Origin: Nocardioidaceae bacterium
GTDB taxonomy: Bacteria > Actinomycetota > Actinomycetes > Propionibacteriales > Nocardioidaceae
DNA: 64,000 nt
Reading direction: 5' to 3'
Assembly (NCBI GenBank): GCA_018672315.1
Contig: CP076053.1
Coordinates: forward strand, 2,219,827-2,283,826
The notes under the pieces were generated by a model. That model searched no databases. It saw only the letters and a program-made list of their open reading frames with translations, and was not told the DNA's origin. Of this stretch, positions 37,280 to 45,137 are shown piece after piece; the stretch's first letter is position 1, and each line of letters starts with the position of its first letter. The translations under genes and the position numbers were made by a program.

Positions 37280-38074
37280 TCAGAGGTAGATGTCGCCGCA
37301 GGCCTTCGCGGTCGCAGCGACGACTCCGACCGGCTCGGTGTCACCCACGCCGGGTCGCTGCTCGAGGTACCCCTTCACGGAAGCGACGTCCTCCAGGGTC
37401 GCGCACAGCTTCAACGTGCCTCGGCCCGTGACGGCAGCACCCGTGAGGCCGATCTCGCGGTCGACCGCGAGCGCCAACCGCTCCCGTGCCGCGGCGAGGG
37501 CAGGCCGTCCATTCACCCGATCTCGGATGAGCAGGAATCCCCCGGCAACGACCGTGACGCTGGTGATGTCGGGGCGACCGAGGTAGCTGTCTGCCGCGGC
37601 GAGCGCCGGTTCCAATCCAGGATCGTCGAGTTCGACATAGACCTCGCGCAGAACAGGAGCCGCCGTCCGGGCGTACGCGACGACATCAGGGTCGTCGCGC
37701 GCCTCGACGAGTTCCTCGGCCATGCGCTGGGTCGCGCGCGTGCTGGCACCGGTGGTCAGCGTGGCGGAGTCGTCATCGAGGAAGCCCAGCTCGATGCCGG
37801 TGAGGTCGTCGTCGTCGACATCGTCACCGAGTGCTTCGAATACGGCGAGAATCTGCTCGGCGGTGGCGTCGTTGACCATGACGATCTTCGCGCGGTGCGC
37901 CGGTCGAGAGAACGGGATGTCGGCTTCGCCGCCGTTCTTCGGTACCCGCACCTCGACGACACCGGGCAGATCGTCGACCCTGCCGCGGATGTCCTCGGCC
38001 GACGCGGCGCACGAGCCGGTGAGAGTCACGAGGCACAGTGCAACTGCCAGTGCTGCTCTGCGGCGGCCTGTCAT
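37280..38074 (-). CDS. Predicted lipoprotein of unknown function
   Basis: 264 residues. The N-terminus MTGRRRAALAVALCLVTLTGSC is a lipoprotein signal with lipobox TGSC, so the protein is probably anchored on the outer face of the membrane. No known domain is recognised; the rest is an acidic mixed alpha/beta sequence with two similar-looking halves of about 100 residues (an RVDDLPGVVEVRVP strand-like start is repeated in style). The DNA is slightly richer in A/T than its flanks, which may indicate recent acquisition. It lies ten bases from the end of the XPB helicase start region's operon and is transcribed in the same direction. Confidence 0.7.
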   Translation of the reverse strand: MTGRRRAALAVALCLVTLTGSCAASAEDIRGRVDDLPGVVEVRVPKNGGEADIPFSRPAHRAKIVMVNDATAEQILAVFEALGDDVDDDDLTGIELGFLDDDSATLTTGASTRATQRMAEELVEARDDPDVVAYARTAAPVLREVYVELDDPGLEPALAAADSYLGRPDITSVTVVAGGFLLIRDRVNGRPALAAARERLALAVDREIGLTGAAVTGRGTLKLCATLEDVASVKGYLEQRPGVGDTEPVGVVAATAKACGDIYL

Positions 38075-38084
38075 GAGTCATCCC

Positions 38085-39719
38085 TCAGATGTCGTCGGCG
38101 TCGACGATCTCGTACGCGTACCCCTGCTCGGCGAGGAACCGCTGCCGGTTGGCGGCGAACTCCGCGTCGATCGTGTCCCGGCTGACCAGGGTGTAAAAGC
38201 GCGCGGAGTGCCCGTCGTCCTTCGGTCGGAGCAGCCGTCCGAGCCGCTGGGCCTCCTCCTGGCGTGACCCGAACGAGCCGGAGACCTGGATCGCCACCGT
38301 CGCGCCGGGCAGGTCGACGGAGAAGTTCGCGACCTTGCTGACCACGAGCAGGTCGAGCTCGCCGGTGCGGAACTGCTCGAAGAGCTTCTCGCGCATCGGC
38401 ACGGTGGTCTCGCCCTTGATCACCGGTGCTCCCAAGGCCTCGCCGAGCTCGTCGAGCTGGTCGATGTACTGCCCGATCACCAGCGTCGGCTCGCCCTTGT
38501 GCTTCTCGACCAGCTTCTGGGCGAGCCGCGTCTTGGACCGGGTGGTGGAGGCGAGGCGGTACTTCTCCTCGGGCTCGGCCGTGGCGTACACGAGGCGCTC
38601 GGAGTCCGGCAGCGTCACCCGCACCTCGACGCAGTCGGCGGGCGCGATGTAGCCCTGGGACTCGATGTCCTTCCAGGGTGCGTCGTAGCGCTTGGGACCG
38701 ATCAGGCTGAAGACGTCACCCTCGCGGCCGTCCTCGCGCACCAGCGTCGCGGTGAGCCCGAGCCGTCGCCGCGCCTGCAGGTCGGCGGTCATCCGGAAGA
38801 TGGGGGCGGGCAGCAGGTGCACCTCGTCGTAGACGACCAGGCCCCAGTCGCGGGCGTCGAAGAGCTCGAGGTGGGTGTACGCACCCTTCCGCCGCGTCGT
38901 CATCACCTGGTAGGTCGCGATGGTGACCGGCTTGATCTCCTTGCGGGTGCCGGAGTACTCGCCGATCTCGTCCTCGGTGAGGGAGGTGCGGCGTACGAGC
39001 TCGTCCTTCCACTGCCTGGCCGACACGGTGTTGGTGACCATGATCAGCGTCGTGGCCTTGGCATGGGCCATCGCGGCGGCGCCCACGATCGTCTTGCCGG
39101 CGCCGCAGGGCAGCACGACGACACCGGAGCCTCCGTCCCAGAACGACTGGGCGGCCTCGGCCTGGTAGGGGCGCAGGTCCCAGCCGTCGGTCGCGAGGTC
39201 GATGGCGTGGGCCTCCCCGTCGACGTAGCCGGCCCAGTCCTCGGCGGGCCATCCGAGCTTGAGCAGCGCCTGCTTGAGGTTGCCCCGCTCGGAGGGGTGC
39301 ACGGCGACGGTGTGCTCGTCCACGCGGGCGCCCAGCATGCCGGCGACCTTCTTGGCGCGCAGCACCTCGGCGAAGACGGGTGCGTCCGTGCTCGAGAGCA
39401 CCAGGCCGTGCACCGGGTGCTTGTCGAGCGTGAGGCGTCCGTAGCGGTCCATCGTCTCGGCGATGTCGACCAGCAGCGCGTGGGGGACCGGGTAGCGCGA
39501 GTGGTCGATGAGCGCGGAGACGACCTGCTCGGCGTCGTGACCGGCGGCGCGTGCGTTCCACAGCGCCAGCGGGGTGATGCGGTAGGTGTGCACGTGCTCG
39601 GGGGAGCGCTCCAGCTCCGCGAACGGTGCGATCGCCTTGCGCGCCTCGGCGGCGTCGGCGTGGTCGACCTCCAGCAGGAGGGTCTTGTCGGACTGCACGA
39701 TCAGGGGGCCGTTGCTCAC
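38085..39719 (-). CDS. XPB-type DNA repair helicase
   Basis: 544-residue superfamily 2 helicase of the bacterial XPB/ERCC3 family. An N-terminal domain (about 1-170), then motif I LPCGAGKT (Walker A ending at Thr210), motif Ia, DEVH box (298-301), motif III LGLTATLVR, and the C-terminal RecA domain with SGSFGSRQEEAQRLGRLLRP. It unwinds DNA 3' to 5' and is implicated in nucleotide excision repair in mycobacteria. GTG start at 39719 with TAGGCT six bases upstream: leaderless. Its usual neighbour, the helicase-associated protein, is 2 kb away (41787). Confidence 0.95.
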   Translation of the reverse strand: MSNGPLIVQSDKTLLLEVDHADAAEARKAIAPFAELERSPEHVHTYRITPLALWNARAAGHDAEQVVSALIDHSRYPVPHALLVDIAETMDRYGRLTLDKHPVHGLVLSSTDAPVFAEVLRAKKVAGMLGARVDEHTVAVHPSERGNLKQALLKLGWPAEDWAGYVDGEAHAIDLATDGWDLRPYQAEAAQSFWDGGSGVVVLPCGAGKTIVGAAAMAHAKATTLIMVTNTVSARQWKDELVRRTSLTEDEIGEYSGTRKEIKPVTIATYQVMTTRRKGAYTHLELFDARDWGLVVYDEVHLLPAPIFRMTADLQARRRLGLTATLVREDGREGDVFSLIGPKRYDAPWKDIESQGYIAPADCVEVRVTLPDSERLVYATAEPEEKYRLASTTRSKTRLAQKLVEKHKGEPTLVIGQYIDQLDELGEALGAPVIKGETTVPMREKLFEQFRTGELDLLVVSKVANFSVDLPGATVAIQVSGSFGSRQEEAQRLGRLLRPKDDGHSARFYTLVSRDTIDAEFAANRQRFLAEQGYAYEIVDADDI

Positions 39720-39808
39720 CGGCCAAGCCTAGGCTCGCCGCCATGCAGGTCGGTGGGCAGGAGCGGATCGGGTAGAAGGGTGGAGGTGATGAGGGTAGAC
39801 TCATGCCC

Positions 39809-40072
39809 GTGAGCCTGAACATCAAGAACCCTCGCGTTCACGAGCTCGCGCGCCAGGCGGCACGCCTGCGCGGTACGAACCAGACGGCCGTGATCGAGGA
39901 GGCGCTCGAGCTGCTGCTCCGTCAGCACGGCGCCGACCCCGACGAGGCGAGCGCCCAGCGCAAGATCGATGCGGCGCACCGCATCGCAGCGGCGTACGCC
40001 CGCCCTCCGATGGGCGAGCCCGCCATCGTGCGCGTCGAGGACCTCTACGACGACAGTGGTCTCCCGCGGTGA
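39809..40072 (+). CDS. vapB: VapB-type antitoxin
   Basis: 87-residue antitoxin of the PSK/VapB group: SLNIKNPRVHELARQAARLRGTNQTAVIEEALELLL at the N-terminus is a ribbon-helix-helix-like DNA-binding segment, followed by an acidic C-terminal tail that would wrap the toxin. Start taken as GTG 39809, seven bases after TAGACT, which gives the family-typical MSLNIKN; an ATG at 39803 adds two residues. It overlaps vapC by four bases (GTGA), the usual translational coupling. Confidence 0.9.
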   Translation: MSLNIKNPRVHELARQAARLRGTNQTAVIEEALELLLRQHGADPDEASAQRKIDAAHRIAAAYARPPMGEPAIVRVEDLYDDSGLPR

Positions 40073-40458
40073 TCGTCGACTCCTCCGCGCTGATGGCGAT
40101 CCTGTTGGGGGAGCCGGAGGGCGAGGCCTGCCTGCAGGCCGCCTCGCGTCACGACTGCTCCATGTCGACGGCCACGTGGCTCGAGGTCGGGATCGTCGCC
40201 GACCATCGATCGACGGACCACGGCCAACGGCTTGACGACCTCGTCGATGCCCTCGAGATCGCCCAGGTGCCGGTCGACGCACGTCAGGCACGCGTCGCGC
40301 GGGCCGCCTACCGGCGCTTCGGGCGTGGCACCGGGTCTCCGGCACGACTCAACCTCGGTGACTGCTTCGCGTACGCGTTGTCGGTGACCGCAGGTGAGCC
40401 GCTGCTGTACGTGGGCGAGGACTTCGATCACACCGACGTCGTCCGCGCCGGTCGCTGA
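40069..40458 (+). CDS. vapC: VapC-type PIN-domain toxin ribonuclease
   Basis: 129-residue PIN-domain ribonuclease, the toxin of the pair. The acidic active-site residues are visible: Asp4 (MIVDSSAL), Glu in TATWLEV, Asp in LNLGDCFAYALS and Asp in GEDFDHTD. Members cleave tRNA or rRNA; the target cannot be told here. GTG start overlaps the vapB stop. It sits inside the XPB region together with the MerR/DUF4188 pair. Confidence 0.92.
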   Translation: MIVDSSALMAILLGEPEGEACLQAASRHDCSMSTATWLEVGIVADHRSTDHGQRLDDLVDALEIAQVPVDARQARVARAAYRRFGRGTGSPARLNLGDCFAYALSVTAGEPLLYVGEDFDHTDVVRAGR

Positions 40459-40489
40459 CGCCGCGTGCCCGCCGCACGTCCCGGTGGGG

Positions 40490-41053
40490 TCAGGCGTCCT
40501 GACCCAGGGTGCGATCGCCCGCCGACCCGTGCACCCGCGCGGTCACCGCGCCGGCCGCTGCGCCCAGGTCGACGCTGCCGTACGCCTTCGCGAGACCGAA
40601 GGTCGGCATGTTGCCGTAGAGCGCCTCGGTCGCCTCGCCCGAGACCGCGTACGTCTCGTGCCAGATGCCCACGTCGCCGGAGCCGGCGACTCGTCGGTTG
40701 AAGTCGCGCATGGCGGCTGCGTGCGGGTGGTCGGGATCGGAGGCGAAGGCCCCGAGCTCCTCGGCGGAGCGCCAGTGCTGCATCACCATGAGCACGCGAC
40801 CCGAGACCCAGGTGCGGGTGTCGAGCACGCCGGAGTCGGGGTCCTTCGCCTGACTGGTGAGCATGCGCGTCATGGCGCGCAGCACCGGGGCCCAGTGGCG
40901 TACGCGGCGCAGCCGGTGAATGCGCATGCCGGTCATGAAGAGCACCCCGTCCTGCTCGGCGGCAGGCAGGCATGCGCGGTTCATGCCGGCGACGACGCCT
41001 GCGGGGACACGGTCGACTGCCGGTCGGTATCGACGGGTGACTGTGCTGCTCAT
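40490..41053 (-). CDS. DUF4188 (monooxygenase-like) protein
   Basis: 187 residues of the DUF4188 family, which has a dimeric alpha/beta-barrel look (VLMVMQHWRSAEELGAFASDPDHPH, GIWHETYAV). Function unknown. The ATG at 41053 follows a GGAG site (leadered). It is divergent from a MerR regulator with a palindrome between them, so it is probably the regulated target, for example a response to a toxic small molecule. Confidence 0.83.
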   Translation of the reverse strand: MSSTVTRRYRPAVDRVPAGVVAGMNRACLPAAEQDGVLFMTGMRIHRLRRVRHWAPVLRAMTRMLTSQAKDPDSGVLDTRTWVSGRVLMVMQHWRSAEELGAFASDPDHPHAAAMRDFNRRVAGSGDVGIWHETYAVSGEATEALYGNMPTFGLAKAYGSVDLGAAAGAVTARVHGSAGDRTLGQDA

Positions 41054-41080
41054 GACGACTCCTGACGCGGTGGATAGCCA

Positions 41081-41100
41081 CACTCTCCAATAAGAGAGTG
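41081..41100. promoter_or_regulatory. Palindromic MerR-type operator
   Basis: CACTCTC, six bases (CAATAA), GAGAGTG: a perfect seven-base inverted repeat. It lies immediately upstream of a CAGTAT hexamer (41102-41107), itself six bases before the merR ATG. MerR-family dimers bind in the spacer between -35 and -10, exactly this position, so autoregulation and control of the divergent gene are likely. Confidence 0.75.
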
Positions 41101-41113
41101 GCAGTATCCGAAC

Positions 41114-41749
41114 ATGGCGTCAAGCACGTACGGACTGGCCGAGCTCGCCCGCGCGGCCGAGGTGTCCCCGACGACCGTGAAGTACTACCTGCGTGAGGGC
41201 CTGCTGCCCGCCGGTCGGTTGCGCAGCGCGACCCGCGCCGACTACGACGAGCACCACCTACGCCGTCTCCGGCTGCTCCGCGTGCTGCGCGAGGTCGGGG
41301 GCGTGCCGGTCGAGCGGCTCCGTGCCCTCGTCGAGGTGCTGGACGCGGGCGGGGACACGCTGGCGATGCTCGGGGCGGGCGCCGAAGCACTCCTCCCGCC
41401 CGGCGCGCGGGCCGACGACGCGGCCGCCGGACTGTGCGAGGAGGTGCTGCAGGCCCAGGGGTGGCAGGTCGCGCCCGACTCCCGCCTCGGGCTCGCCCTG
41501 CGCGAGTCGCTGAGCGCCGTCCTGGCCACGGCCTCGGCGGGGCCGGGGGAGGTGCGCGAGCAGGTGCTGCGCTACGCGAGGACCGCGGACCGGGTCGGCG
41601 CCGAGGACGTCGCCACCCTCGACGCCGACGACCCGGCCGACCTGCTCGCCCAGATGGTGGTCGGGCAGGTGGTCTACGGGCGCCTGCTGGAGGTCATGCG
41701 CCGGGTCGCGGAGGCGCACCACGCCGGGCGACGTTGGGGCCGTCCCTGA
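41114..41749 (+). CDS. MerR-family transcriptional regulator
   Basis: 211 residues. An N-terminal MerR winged helix (GLAELARAAEVSPTTVKYYLREGLLPAGR, residues about 6-34, then the LRRLRLLRVLREVGGVPV wing/helix) is followed by a helical effector domain without an obvious metal-binding cysteine cluster, so it probably senses an organic compound. Divergent from the DUF4188 gene with the operator in between. The ATG shows a leaderless pattern. Confidence 0.9.
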   Translation: MASSTYGLAELARAAEVSPTTVKYYLREGLLPAGRLRSATRADYDEHHLRRLRLLRVLREVGGVPVERLRALVEVLDAGGDTLAMLGAGAEALLPPGARADDAAAGLCEEVLQAQGWQVAPDSRLGLALRESLSAVLATASAGPGEVREQVLRYARTADRVGAEDVATLDADDPADLLAQMVVGQVVYGRLLEVMRRVAEAHHAGRRWGRP

Positions 41750-41786
41750 CTCGGCGGCTTGGTGGGGCGACAGCTGCAGGTGACGC

Positions 41787-43871
41787 TCAGGCCTCGACCG
41801 ATCGGACGGCGCTGATGCGGTGCAGCGAGAAGTCGCGCATCCGGTCGCTGCGGTGGTCCAGTGCCGAGACGATCCCGTCGCCCACGCGACGCGGTTCGAT
41901 GACCAGCTCACGCGTGCGCCCGTCGGCGTCGACGTACTGGATCCACACCGTCGACGCGGCCTCGGTGGCCTCGCGCAGCGCGGTGACCACCTCGGTCGGG
42001 GTCAGTCGTGTGCCCGTCGCATCGGCAGGACGGGACGCGGCCGCGGCGTCCCCTGCCCGCAACGCCCGCGTCGCTGCAACCGCGAGCGATGCGGGGTCCC
42101 CGGGCCGGGTGCGGACCTCGGCCGGTCGGCGGGGTCGCGGCGTACGCGCCCGCAGGGCGTCGGGGCGCGCGAGCCGCACGGTGCCGTCGGGGGACTCGAC
42201 GACCGGCGCCAGGCCCAGCTCCCGCAGGCGCGGCAGCAGCACCGGCACCGTCGTGTCGCTCACGACCACCGTCGGCGCGAGCAGACGCAGACCCCACGAC
42301 GACGCGCGCGGATCGTTCACCAGCGCGGCGAGGGCGGCCTCGTCGTCGGAGCGAAGGAAGGCCGCGGCGACCCCGACACGCAGCGTCCCGAAACGACGGG
42401 CCACGTCGTCGACCAGATAGGTCAGGGCCTGGGGCACCGGGGTGCGGGACCGCGTCCGCAGCAGCTCGTGCACGTCGGCAGCCGCCCACCCGACGTCCAT
42501 CGCCCGGCGCACGGAGGACGCGGTGAAGCGGTAGGTGGTGGCCGCACCGCGCGACTCCACGTCCGCCACTGCCGCGATCGCGTCGGCGAGGTCGTGCTCG
42601 AGGGGGCCCGGCGCGACGGCGGTGAGATCGGCCTGCAGCAGCACGTGGTCGACCGGCTCGGGCAGCAGGGGCGCCAGCACGTGCGCGGCGGCCTCGGGTC
42701 CCTCGTCGACCAGGGTGCGGCCGAACGACGTGGGAGCCCCGAGCCCGACCACCCCGTACGCGGCGAGGTCGGTCCAGGTGACGGCGACGGCCTGCGTACG
42801 CCCCGGCGGGCGCCGAGGTCGCCGCCACCGCACGCGCTCGAGCAGCGACTGCTCACCCGCCTCGCCGTCGAGCCCCTCGGTGGGGCCCAGCGTCATGACC
42901 TCCTCGAGCACCTCACGGCGCACGTCGACGAGCCACGCCCGCTCCGAGCCCGGCGCCAGCACGTGGTGCGGCTTGCGGTCGCGCCCGACCGCGCCACGCA
43001 GCCGGGGGGAGCCGAGCCACGCCGCCGCGAGGCGCCCCCACGCCTCGGCGACGTCGAGTCGACGCCAGCCGTCGTACGCGTCGGTGGGCAGCCACGCCGG
43101 GTCGCCGTCGCCGTCCGTGCCCTCGGCGAGCAGCCCCGCTGCTGCGGCCGTCTCCACCACCAGGGCTGCAAGGTCCTCCTCCAGACCCAGCGCACGGGCG
43201 GTGGCGCGGTGGTCGCGTACCGACAGCCCGCCCGACCGCAGCACCCCGGGCGGCCCGGGCGTCGGGCTGCCCCAGGACTCGAGCAGGTCAGCGACCAGAC
43301 GCACGATCTCGGCGGCGGCGCCGGCGCCCGCCTGGTCGACGATCCGAGCCGTGCGGGACGCCGTGACCAGCTCGGGTGGCTCGTCGACGGGCCTCGTGGT
43401 CGTGCGACCCCCGCGCTCGGCGAGCACGTCGTCGACGTCGGCCCCACGGGGCAGCTGGCCCAGTCTCTCGCCGAGTCCCGACAGCGCGGTGCCCACGACG
43501 TCGCGCAGGGTGCTCAGCGCCCGCAGGTCCTGCTCGGTGCCCCAGAGCAGGGCCGCGTCGCGGAGCCGGGCCGTCGCGTCCGCCACGGCCTCCTCGGAGG
43601 CGTGCACGACCTGCAGGAGTCGCGGCAGCGACACGCGGCCCTCGTGCAGCACCACCGCGTCGAGCACGGCCAGCTCGAGCAGTGTCAGACGGTCGACCGC
43701 CCGCACCACCGAGCTGCGCGTCCCGACCCGGGCAGCGAGCTGCGCGGAGTCCTGGGGGGCCGGCTGGGCCAGGTCCGGGCGCAGCTCCAGCAGGCGCGCC
43801 ACCCGCTCTTCGGGCCAGGCGCGCAGCTGCTCGGCGAGGGTTCGCGGCGCGTGGGAGGACATCCGCACCAT
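41787..43871 (-). CDS. Helicase-associated (XPB partner) domain protein
   Basis: 694 residues of the actinobacterial 'helicase C-terminal domain-containing' family (Helicase_C_3). The N-terminal half is winged-helix-like (TLAEQLRAWPEERVARLLELRPDL, VVRAVDRLTLLELAVLDAV). The Helicase_C_3 region is at about residues 395-520 (VDHVLLQADLTAVAPGPLEHDLADAI). A WYL-like C-terminus (VWIQYVDADGRTRELVIEPRRV) ends the protein. No Walker motifs, so it is not itself a helicase. It is the usual neighbour of the XPB helicase; here four genes separate them. Confidence 0.87.
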   Translation of the reverse strand: MVRMSSHAPRTLAEQLRAWPEERVARLLELRPDLAQPAPQDSAQLAARVGTRSSVVRAVDRLTLLELAVLDAVVLHEGRVSLPRLLQVVHASEEAVADATARLRDAALLWGTEQDLRALSTLRDVVGTALSGLGERLGQLPRGADVDDVLAERGGRTTTRPVDEPPELVTASRTARIVDQAGAGAAAEIVRLVADLLESWGSPTPGPPGVLRSGGLSVRDHRATARALGLEEDLAALVVETAAAAGLLAEGTDGDGDPAWLPTDAYDGWRRLDVAEAWGRLAAAWLGSPRLRGAVGRDRKPHHVLAPGSERAWLVDVRREVLEEVMTLGPTEGLDGEAGEQSLLERVRWRRPRRPPGRTQAVAVTWTDLAAYGVVGLGAPTSFGRTLVDEGPEAAAHVLAPLLPEPVDHVLLQADLTAVAPGPLEHDLADAIAAVADVESRGAATTYRFTASSVRRAMDVGWAAADVHELLRTRSRTPVPQALTYLVDDVARRFGTLRVGVAAAFLRSDDEAALAALVNDPRASSWGLRLLAPTVVVSDTTVPVLLPRLRELGLAPVVESPDGTVRLARPDALRARTPRPRRPAEVRTRPGDPASLAVAATRALRAGDAAAASRPADATGTRLTPTEVVTALREATEAASTVWIQYVDADGRTRELVIEPRRVGDGIVSALDHRSDRMRDFSLHRISAVRSVEA

Positions 43872-43923
43872 GCTAGTGACCGGCGCCCGGGGCCGGCGCC
43901 GGCGTCGGCTACGGTCGGGCGCC

Positions 43924-44514
43924 GTGAGCGAGGTCTGGTACGTCTCCTACGGCTCGAACATGTCCGCGGCACGCCTGCAGTGCTACCTGGTCGGAGGCTG
44001 TCCGCCGGGTGGACGGCGCGAGAATCCCGGTGCGCGCCTCGCGACGGCACCGACGAGGTCGGCGGCCGTGGAGCTGCCCGGGTCGGTCTACTTCGCGGGG
44101 GAGTCCCCGCAGTGGGGCGGCGGCACCGCCTTCTACGACCACGACACCCCGGGACCCGCCGCGGCCCGCGCCTACCTCGTCACGGCCGGTCAGCTCGCTG
44201 ACATCTTCCGTCAGGAGATGTATCTGGCGCCCTTCGACGGCGACCCCGTCGAGCGCGTGGCGGCGTCACTGCCCGACGACGACCGTCACGCCGCCGGTGA
44301 CGGCGTGTACGAGACCCTCGTCGCGGTCGGCCGCCTCGACGGCCTGCCGATGCTGACCTTCACCTCGCCCCACGGTGCGGCGGACGTGCCCCACACGGAG
44401 CCGGCGCCCGCGTACCTCGCCACGATGGCGACGGGACTGGTCGAGGCCCACGGCTGGGACGAGGAGCGCGCGTACGCCTACCTCGCCGGCCTCACTCCTC
44501 CGGGGCGGCGCTGA
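43924..44514 (+). CDS. Gamma-glutamylcyclotransferase-like protein
   Basis: 196 residues. The N-terminal YVSYGSNMSAARL resembles the YGSN substrate-binding motif of the gamma-glutamylcyclotransferase fold; a possible catalytic Glu is in FRQEMYLAP. Related actinobacterial proteins are often mislabelled as histone deacetylase. Substrate unknown. GTG start with TACGGT eight bases upstream. The last 23 bases overlap the convergent DUF421 gene. Confidence 0.65.
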   Translation: MSEVWYVSYGSNMSAARLQCYLVGGCPPGGRRENPGARLATAPTRSAAVELPGSVYFAGESPQWGGGTAFYDHDTPGPAAARAYLVTAGQLADIFRQEMYLAPFDGDPVERVAASLPDDDRHAAGDGVYETLVAVGRLDGLPMLTFTSPHGAADVPHTEPAPAYLATMATGLVEAHGWDEERAYAYLAGLTPPGRR

Positions 44515-45088
44515 CGGCGTCCGGGGTGCCCTTGCCGGTGCTCTGGTCACCGGGGATGTCGACCCCCGAGCGCTGCAGCGACCGACGGACGTCGTGGCCG
44601 TCGCCCGAGTCGGTGAACACCGACACGTCGCCGTGGGACTCCAGCACCATCGCCTTGACGTGGGAGAGCCGGTCGACGCCGTGCATCCGCATGAACATGA
44701 CGACCTCCTCCTCGACGATGCGCTCCTTGCGCATCGTGTCGGTCTGCATCTCGCCGTCGTAGACGAGCAGGCTCGGCTCGGACTTGATGAGACGACGGAA
44801 GCGGTGCGACCTGAGCGCGAGCAGCGAGACGAGCCAGTCGAGGAAGACCACCGCCGTCATCGCCATCGCCCCGTCCATGAGCCCGACGGTCTCCAGCACG
44901 ATCGTCGAGCTCAGCAGCGAGCCGATCGTGAAGGTCACGACCATGTCGTACATGTTGAACTTCGCGACCGTGCGCTTGCCGGACAGGCGCAGCAGCACGA
45001 CGACGAGGGCGAAGCCCATGAGCGCGAGGAGCGGCACCTGGTACCAGGTGCCTTCGGAGTCGGTCCACATGGCCAGGAGCGTGACCAC
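44492..45088 (-). CDS. DUF421 membrane protein (YetF/YcaP-like)
   Basis: 198 residues: three membrane helices in the first 90 residues (VPLLALMGFALVVVLLRLSG, FTIGSLLSSTIV, MAMTAVVFLDWLVSLLAL) followed by the cytoplasmic DUF421 domain (LLVYDGEMQTDTMRKERI, VKAMVLESHGDVSVF). Homologues are linked to spore or envelope properties, with no defined activity. GTG at 45088 or ATG at 45070. It overlaps the convergent preceding gene by 23 bases. Confidence 0.9.
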   Translation of the reverse strand: MVTLLAMWTDSEGTWYQVPLLALMGFALVVVLLRLSGKRTVAKFNMYDMVVTFTIGSLLSSTIVLETVGLMDGAMAMTAVVFLDWLVSLLALRSHRFRRLIKSEPSLLVYDGEMQTDTMRKERIVEEEVVMFMRMHGVDRLSHVKAMVLESHGDVSVFTDSGDGHDVRRSLQRSGVDIPGDQSTGKGTPDAVSAAPEE

Positions 45089-45137
45089 GCGCGACGCGCC
45101 GGAATCACACCGCCAGGGGTGGGCGAGGGACCGGGTC

